Assembly (NCBI RefSeq): GCF_902706295.1
Contig: NZ_CACSJJ010000031.1
Coordinates: forward strand, 1 to 35,834
DNA: 35,834 nucleotides
Reading direction: 5' to 3'
Source: Arthrobacter sp. 18067
GTDB taxonomy: Bacteria; Actinomycetota; Actinomycetes; Actinomycetales; Micrococcaceae
The notes under the pieces were generated by a model, which did no database searches, was not told the origin of the DNA, and saw nothing but the letters and a program-made list of their open reading frames with translations. Position 1 is the first letter of the stretch. Each line of letters opens with the position of its first letter. Shown here piece by piece: positions 31,514 to 35,834 of the stretch. A program made the position numbers and the translations under genes.

Positions 31514-32599
31514 GTGGCGGATTCACAGGAAAAAACCGAGCAAGCCACGGACAAACGGATGCGCGAGGTCCGGGAGAAGGGCCAGCTCTCCAGGTCCCAG
31601 GACCTGATGGCCTGGCTGGCAGTGGGCGCTGCCGCCGCGATGCTCCCGGCAACCATTGACCACGCTTCCAACGCCGCAGTGGACCAGCTCTTTACCGTGA
31701 AAAGCGTCATCGCTGATCCCGACCCCGCCAAAGCCGTGGCTGCGCTCGAGGCAGGACTCGGTTCCCTGGCCGGAATCCTGGGGCCGCTGCTCCTGGTAGT
31801 CACCGTGGTGGTCCTGGCGGGATCAGCGCTTCAGGGTGGCATCCGGTTCAAGAAGTTCCGCGCGGAGTTCGAACATTTCAACCTGCTCGCCGGCTTCAAG
31901 AGGATGTTTGGCGGCCAGGCACTCTGGGGAGGTGCCAAAGCGCTGCTGAAGACCGCCGTCGTAGGTCTTGTGCTGTACACCGTGGTGCAGGGGTTGATGC
32001 CCGTGCTGCTGACGGCCGGCGGGCTGCCGGTAGCAGGTGTGCTGGCGGCAGCTGCCGGCGGAATCGGCGCGCTCATCCAGTTCGCGGTAGCGGCCGGACT
32101 GGTGCTGGCCGCCGCGGACATCTTTGTGGTGATGCGCCGCAACCGCAAGAAGACCCGGATGTCCAAGAAGGAAGTCCAGGACGAGAACAAGAACACCGAC
32201 GGCGACCCCCTCATCAAATCCCAGCGGCGTTCACGCCAGCTCAGCATGAGCCGCAACCGCATGATCGGTGCGATCGGGGACGCCGACGTGGTGCTGGTCA
32301 ACCCGACGCACGTGGCAGTTGCCTTGAAGTACGACGCCGGCAAATCGGCACCACGCGTGGTGGCCAAGGGCGCGGGCTTGATTGCTGCCCGCATCAGGGA
32401 GGAAGCCGAAGCGAAGGGGGTGCCGATGGTCCAGGACATCCCCCTCGCCAGGGCCCTGCACTCAGCGTGCGAACTGGGCCAGGAGATTCCGGTTGACCTG
32501 TACCGCTCCGTCGCTGCAGTACTGGCGTTCGTGATGTCGCTGAAGACGCGGGGAACTGCGCGAGGCATGCACCGTATGAAAGAGAGTTTTCAGGCATGA
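31514..32599 (+). CDS. flhB: Flagellar export switch protein FlhB
   Basis: A 361-aa membrane protein with four segments and a cytoplasmic domain. EKTEQATDKRMREVREKGQL at residues 6-25 is the FlhB N-terminal signature. NPTH at residues 263-266 is the autocleavage site that, with FliK, changes export from hook to filament substrates. MSKKEVQDENKNTDGDP lies in the conserved linker before it. Start GTG at 31514; the last bases overlap flhA. Confidence 0.98.
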   Translation: MADSQEKTEQATDKRMREVREKGQLSRSQDLMAWLAVGAAAAMLPATIDHASNAAVDQLFTVKSVIADPDPAKAVAALEAGLGSLAGILGPLLLVVTVVVLAGSALQGGIRFKKFRAEFEHFNLLAGFKRMFGGQALWGGAKALLKTAVVGLVLYTVVQGLMPVLLTAGGLPVAGVLAAAAGGIGALIQFAVAAGLVLAAADIFVVMRRNRKKTRMSKKEVQDENKNTDGDPLIKSQRRSRQLSMSRNRMIGAIGDADVVLVNPTHVAVALKYDAGKSAPRVVAKGAGLIAARIREEAEAKGVPMVQDIPLARALHSACELGQEIPVDLYRSVAAVLAFVMSLKTRGTARGMHRMKESFQA

Positions 32600-34647
32600 A
32601 GAACCACAAATTCGCCCGGCTGTCCGTGCCGGTTGGCATCGTAGGCATCGTCCTGCTGCTGGTTGTTCCGCTGCCGGCACCGTTGCTGGACTTCCTGATC
32701 GTGTGCAACATCCTGCTTGCGCTCCTGATCCTGCTGACCAGCATGTTCGTGAAGAAGCCCCTGGATTTCTCCGTCTTCCCATCGTTGCTGCTCGTGGCCA
32801 CGCTGTTCCGCCTTGGACTCAACGTCGCGTCCACCCGTCTTGTCCTGGGGCAAGGTTTCGCCGGGCAGGTCATCGAGGCGTTCGGCAAGGTCACCGTTGG
32901 CGGTTCGCTGATCATCGGCGCCGTGGTGTTCCTGATCCTGGTGGTCATCCAGTTCGTCGTGGTCACCAAGGGCGCGGAACGCGTTGCCGAGGTGGGTGCC
33001 AGGTTCACCCTGGATGCCATGCCCGGCAAGCAGATGGCCATCGATGCCGACCTCAACGCAGGGCTCATCACGGACGCCGAAGCCCGGAAACGCCGTGCTG
33101 AAGTCTCGGCGGAGGCCGACTTTTATGGCGCCATGGACGGCGCCTCGAAGTTCGTAAAGGGCGATGCCATCGCAGGCATCATCATTATCATCATCAACTT
33201 TGTGGGCGGCATCGCCATTGGCGTGCTGCAGCGCGGCATGGACGCCGGCGACGCCCTGAACACCTACGGCCTGCTAACCATGGGTGACGGCCTGGTCACC
33301 CAGATTCCGGCCCTGCTCATGGCCGTATCCACCGGCATGATCGTCACGAGGTCCAACGCCGAGGAGGACATGGGCCGCACGGCTTCCTCTCAGCTGATGC
33401 AGTCGCCCAACGCCCTGCTCATCGCAGGTCTGGCAGCAGGGAGCATGGCCCTCATTCCGGGCATGCCCATTCTTCCGTTCGTTGTGGTGGGTGCGCTGCT
33501 GGTCCTGGCTTCACGGCGGGTAGCCACGCAACAGAAGCTCCAAGCCGAGGCGGAAGATGCCGAGGACCTGGCGGCCGGCACTGTTGAAGAAGATCCCAAC
33601 GAGCGGCTCATGGAAGACATGCGCGTCCATCCCGTGGAGATCCTGCTGGCTCCGGACCTGGTGGACATCGTCTCGGGTGCCTCCGATGACCTGCTGGCCC
33701 GCGTCCGGTCCCTGCGCCACAAAATTGCGATGGAATTTGGGCTGGTGGTTCCGCCGGTCCGCACCCGGGATGCAATGGACTTGCCGCCGTCAACTTATGC
33801 CATCCGCATTGCCGGGGTCGAGGCTGGAAGGGGAGTGGCGCCGTCGGGCAAGCTCCTCGCCTTGGGCGAATTCCTGGACGCCCTGCCCGGAACGGCAACC
33901 GTGGAGCCCGTCTTCGGGTTGTCCGGCAAATGGGTTCCCACGGAGATGCGGCACAGCGCGGAAATGACCGGAGCCACCGTGATCGACCGCGTGTCCGTCC
34001 TGGTGACGCACCTGTCCTCGATCATCGCAGCCAACGCTGCCCGGCTCCTTACCCGTGAGGACGTCCGCGTGCTCACCGAAGGGGTCCGGAAGCAAAGCCC
34101 GTCCGCGGTGGAAGAACTCACGCCCGGCCTGCTGTCCCTCGCCGAGATCCAGCGCGTGCTGCAGGGCCTCCTGGAAGAGCAGGTCCCCATCAACGATCTC
34201 CCGCGGATCTACGAGGCACTCGCCCTACGGGCCAAGGTCTCCACAGATCCTGAATCCCTGATCGAGTCCGCACGGCACTCACTCGGTCCGGTTCTGGCCA
34301 ACAAGTACCTCGACGGTCCAGTGCTCAACGTGATCATGATTGATCCCCTGCTGGAGCAGTCGATGCTTGAGGACATGCGCCCGGCCGAAGGAGGCACCCA
34401 AATCGTCATGGGCCAAGCAAAGCTGGACGGCGTCCTCACCTCGCTGAAGTCGGCCGTCGACGGCGCGGCCGCAGCAGGGCGGGAAGCTGTATTGGTGTGC
34501 GCCCCCGCCTTGAGGCCAGCCATCCACCGCCTTGTGGCAAGTCCCGACGGCGGCGTTCCTGTCCTCTCGTACCGCGAAGTTACCTCTGCCAACATCCGAA
34601 TCGAAACGGTGGGGGTGGTCCGCTATGCAGAAGCGCTACAAGCTTAG
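32596..34647 (+). CDS. flhA: Flagellar export gate protein FlhA
   Basis: A 683-aa protein of the FHIPEP family. The N-terminal ~320 residues have eight membrane segments and the FHIPEP signature (RLGLNVASTRLVL, KGAERVAEVGARFTLDAMPG, KQMAIDADLNAGLI), where charged residues couple export to proton flow. The C-terminal ~330 residues form the nonameric cytoplasmic ring that docks chaperone-substrate complexes such as FliS-flagellin. ATGA overlap with flhB. The FlhF-like gene starts inside its 3' end. Confidence 0.98.
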   Translation: MKNHKFARLSVPVGIVGIVLLLVVPLPAPLLDFLIVCNILLALLILLTSMFVKKPLDFSVFPSLLLVATLFRLGLNVASTRLVLGQGFAGQVIEAFGKVTVGGSLIIGAVVFLILVVIQFVVVTKGAERVAEVGARFTLDAMPGKQMAIDADLNAGLITDAEARKRRAEVSAEADFYGAMDGASKFVKGDAIAGIIIIIINFVGGIAIGVLQRGMDAGDALNTYGLLTMGDGLVTQIPALLMAVSTGMIVTRSNAEEDMGRTASSQLMQSPNALLIAGLAAGSMALIPGMPILPFVVVGALLVLASRRVATQQKLQAEAEDAEDLAAGTVEEDPNERLMEDMRVHPVEILLAPDLVDIVSGASDDLLARVRSLRHKIAMEFGLVVPPVRTRDAMDLPPSTYAIRIAGVEAGRGVAPSGKLLALGEFLDALPGTATVEPVFGLSGKWVPTEMRHSAEMTGATVIDRVSVLVTHLSSIIAANAARLLTREDVRVLTEGVRKQSPSAVEELTPGLLSLAEIQRVLQGLLEEQVPINDLPRIYEALALRAKVSTDPESLIESARHSLGPVLANKYLDGPVLNVIMIDPLLEQSMLEDMRPAEGGTQIVMGQAKLDGVLTSLKSAVDGAAAAGREAVLVCAPALRPAIHRLVASPDGGVPVLSYREVTSANIRIETVGVVRYAEALQA

Positions 34648-35602
34648 TGGGGCGTCTCTGGAGGCCATTAGGGTCAAAGCCCTTCAGCAGTACGGGCCCG
34701 GAGCTCGCGTGGTGTCTGCAGAGAAGGTCACCAATCCTGGCATCGTAGGGTTGTTCGCCGCCGCCAGGTTCGAGGCGACGGTGGAGGTCGCGGAAGTCCC
34801 TGCCGCTCCGGAGCCTGATGCTGCATCCGGCCCGGCGCCCGGCCCGGTTCACGAGCTTCATGGGCCGGCCATCGCAGCGCTCCTGGAGCGTGCGGACGCC
34901 GCCGAACTCGAATTGCACAAACCCGCCCCGACTCCCGTTTCCACAGCCTCTCCGGACTTCGCGGGCCTGCTGGAACAACTGGGCAAGGAACTCCAACCGG
35001 CGTCGCCGCCGCCATCCTTGGCCGCCCTGCCGGTGTTGCCGACGTCGAGCGCTGTTCCTGTGCCTTCCGTGCCTCCTGTGCCTCCTGTGCCTCCTGTGCC
35101 GATGACCGGAGCTGGCAACCTCATCGTCCTCCTGGGCCTCGGCGACGACGCCCTGGGACCGGCCCTGGAAATGTCCATTGCCGCTGGCGGCTCGGACGTC
35201 CGCACGGCCGGCGATCTCAGCGCCTTCGGTCACCTTCACGTTCAGGGACGGCAAAGTGCGACGGCGGCACGCGCCCAGGCGGTCCTGACCGGGCAGACCG
35301 TGGTGGTTGCTTTCGGACTCGGCCGCCCCCGCGACGTGCCGACGGCGGCGGCGCACATCGCGAGCCTCGCCGCCGATCAGCTCTGGATCGTCGCAGACGC
35401 ACGGCGGAAAGCAGAAGACAGCAAGATCTGGGTACGGGCACTACAGGATCTGCTCGCCGGCGAGTCCGTGGTAGTGGACGCGCTCGCAGTCATCGGTGCC
35501 TCGGAAACGGCGACGCCGGAAACGGTGGATGCGCTGGGCATCCCCGTCGGTTGGGTAGACGGCAATCCGGCCACCGCATCGGCCTTTGGAAAGGTACATT
35601 GA
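34625..35602 (+). CDS. FlhF-like protein with a degenerate GTPase domain
   Basis: A 325-aa protein. The N-terminus (YKLSGASLEAIRVKALQQYG, then PGARVVSAEKVTNPGIVGLF) resembles the start of FlhF, the SRP-type GTPase that places flagella at the pole. After a Pro-rich linker with VPP repeats comes a domain of about 160 residues in the place of NG-type GTPase. Its P-loop position reads LIVLLGLGDDALGPALEMS, without GxxGxGKT, and the later DTAGR-like element reads VVVAFGLGRPRD. The tail (DALAVIGASETATPETVDAL, GIPVGWVDGN) keeps the spacing of the NKLDE-to-GxP region. I read it as a pseudo-GTPase. ATG at 34625 with GGGGGTGG six bases upstream; it overlaps flhA and is four bases from csrA. Confidence 0.75.
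   Translation: MQKRYKLSGASLEAIRVKALQQYGPGARVVSAEKVTNPGIVGLFAAARFEATVEVAEVPAAPEPDAASGPAPGPVHELHGPAIAALLERADAAELELHKPAPTPVSTASPDFAGLLEQLGKELQPASPPPSLAALPVLPTSSAVPVPSVPPVPPVPPVPMTGAGNLIVLLGLGDDALGPALEMSIAAGGSDVRTAGDLSAFGHLHVQGRQSATAARAQAVLTGQTVVVAFGLGRPRDVPTAAAHIASLAADQLWIVADARRKAEDSKIWVRALQDLLAGESVVVDALAVIGASETATPETVDALGIPVGWVDGNPATASAFGKVH
35060..35095 (+). repeat. Nine-base tandem repeat encoding VPP in the FlhF-like linker
   Basis: GTGCCTCCT occurs three times without a gap at 35069-35095, after one diverged copy GTGCCTTCC at 35060-35068. It keeps frame and encodes Val-Pro-Pro units. Changes in copy number would only change linker length. Confidence 0.85.
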
Positions 35603-35606
35603 AAGC

Positions 35607-35834
35607 ATGTTGGTACTGACGCGTAAGCCGGGCGAGAAGATCATGATCGGGGACGACATTGTCATCACCGTCATGGAAGGGCGCGGCGACGGCGTTCGGA
35701 TCGGAATCGAAGCCCCACGGGGTGTCTCCATCCAACGGAGCGAAGTAGTGGCAGCCATTGCCGCAGCCAACCTGGCCGCGACGCAGGCCGGCCCCGAAGC
35801 CGAGGAACTCCTGGCAACCCTGCGTCCCCCCGCC
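35607..35834 (+). CDS. csrA: Carbon storage regulator CsrA, cut by the window end
   Basis: The first 76 residues of an RNA-binding translational repressor. MLVLTRKPGEKIMIGDDIVI, then VRIGIEAPRGVSIQRSEV, is classical CsrA, and the RNA-contacting L4 and R44 are in place. The frame is open to the window end, so a C-terminal extension beyond the 61 residues of E. coli CsrA exists, as in Gram-positive CsrA where FliW binds this region. The ATG at 35607 follows the stop of the FlhF-like gene by four bases, with GGAAAGG a little upstream. The likely target is the flagellin leader at 9677-9721 and the antagonist FliW is encoded at 6269-6655. Confidence 0.95.
   Translation, partial: MLVLTRKPGEKIMIGDDIVITVMEGRGDGVRIGIEAPRGVSIQRSEVVAAIAAANLAATQAGPEAEELLATLRPPA

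Noticed and set aside
30463..31803. 446-codon open frame on the minus strand opposite fliQ, fliR and flhB
   Set aside because: Ser/Arg/Thr-rich shadow of three membrane-protein genes.

Overview
The window is high-GC actinobacterial DNA with frequent GTG and TTG starts and many ATGA/GTGA stop-start overlaps. The gene set (13E12-type HNH protein, XRE/cupin regulator, MmyB-type regulator, a large flagellar locus without spirochaete or proteobacterial extras) fits a motile Micrococcaceae member of the Arthrobacter/Paenarthrobacter type. The genus is inferred from gene content and was not searched.

Bases 1-6250 are a mixed chromosomal flank. It holds the 3' end of a DUF222/HNH protein, a type I methionine aminopeptidase divergent from a small XRE regulator, an XRE-cupin regulator divergent from a thioredoxin-reductase-like flavoprotein, and an MmyB-type regulator divergent from a frameshifted cupin gene and an aldo/keto reductase. 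A 70-aa orphan with a very strong ribosome binding site follows, then a strong hairpin terminator.

Bases 6269-35834 are an almost complete flagellar locus. Minus strand: flgN-flgK-flgL-fliW. Plus strand: flagellin, fliD, fliS and a small FliT-like gene. After an M20 peptidase and a cyclodeaminase-like gene (14025-14118 is their shared divergent intergenic region) comes the main run: flgB-flgC-fliE-fliF-fliG-fliH-fliI-fliJ-NlpC/P60-fliK-flgD-flgE, flbD-motA-motB, then fliM-fliN-fliO-fliP-fliQ-fliR-flhB-flhA, an FlhF-like gene and csrA, which runs off the window. Together they encode rod, MS-ring, C-ring, export gate, ATPase complex, hook, junction, cap, filament and stator. No fliL, flgG/flgF, flgM, flagellar sigma factor or chemotaxis gene is visible.

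The strongest regulatory reading is a shared promoter, CTAACG-N14-GCCGATAG (TAAC-N15-GCCGATAG), which resembles the FliA/SigD/WhiG (sigma-28) consensus. It stands upstream of flgN, flgB, flbD and fliM, with a looser version before flagellin. The flagellin leader carries a hairpin with an ACGGAU hexaloop and a second GGA in its Shine-Dalgarno, as expected of CsrA targets. With fliW and csrA at the two ends of the locus, this suggests a FliW-CsrA-flagellin homeostasis circuit as known from Bacillus.

Other unusual points are a FliK with three 149-aa-type tandem repeats, an FlhF-like protein whose P-loop is gone, a peptidoglycan endopeptidase without signal peptide inside the export operon, a FliM without the usual CheY-docking N-terminus and probably translated from a leaderless mRNA, and a one-base frameshift in a cupin gene. 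No tRNA, rRNA, insertion sequence or CRISPR was seen, and no gap longer than 300 bases lacks a gene.
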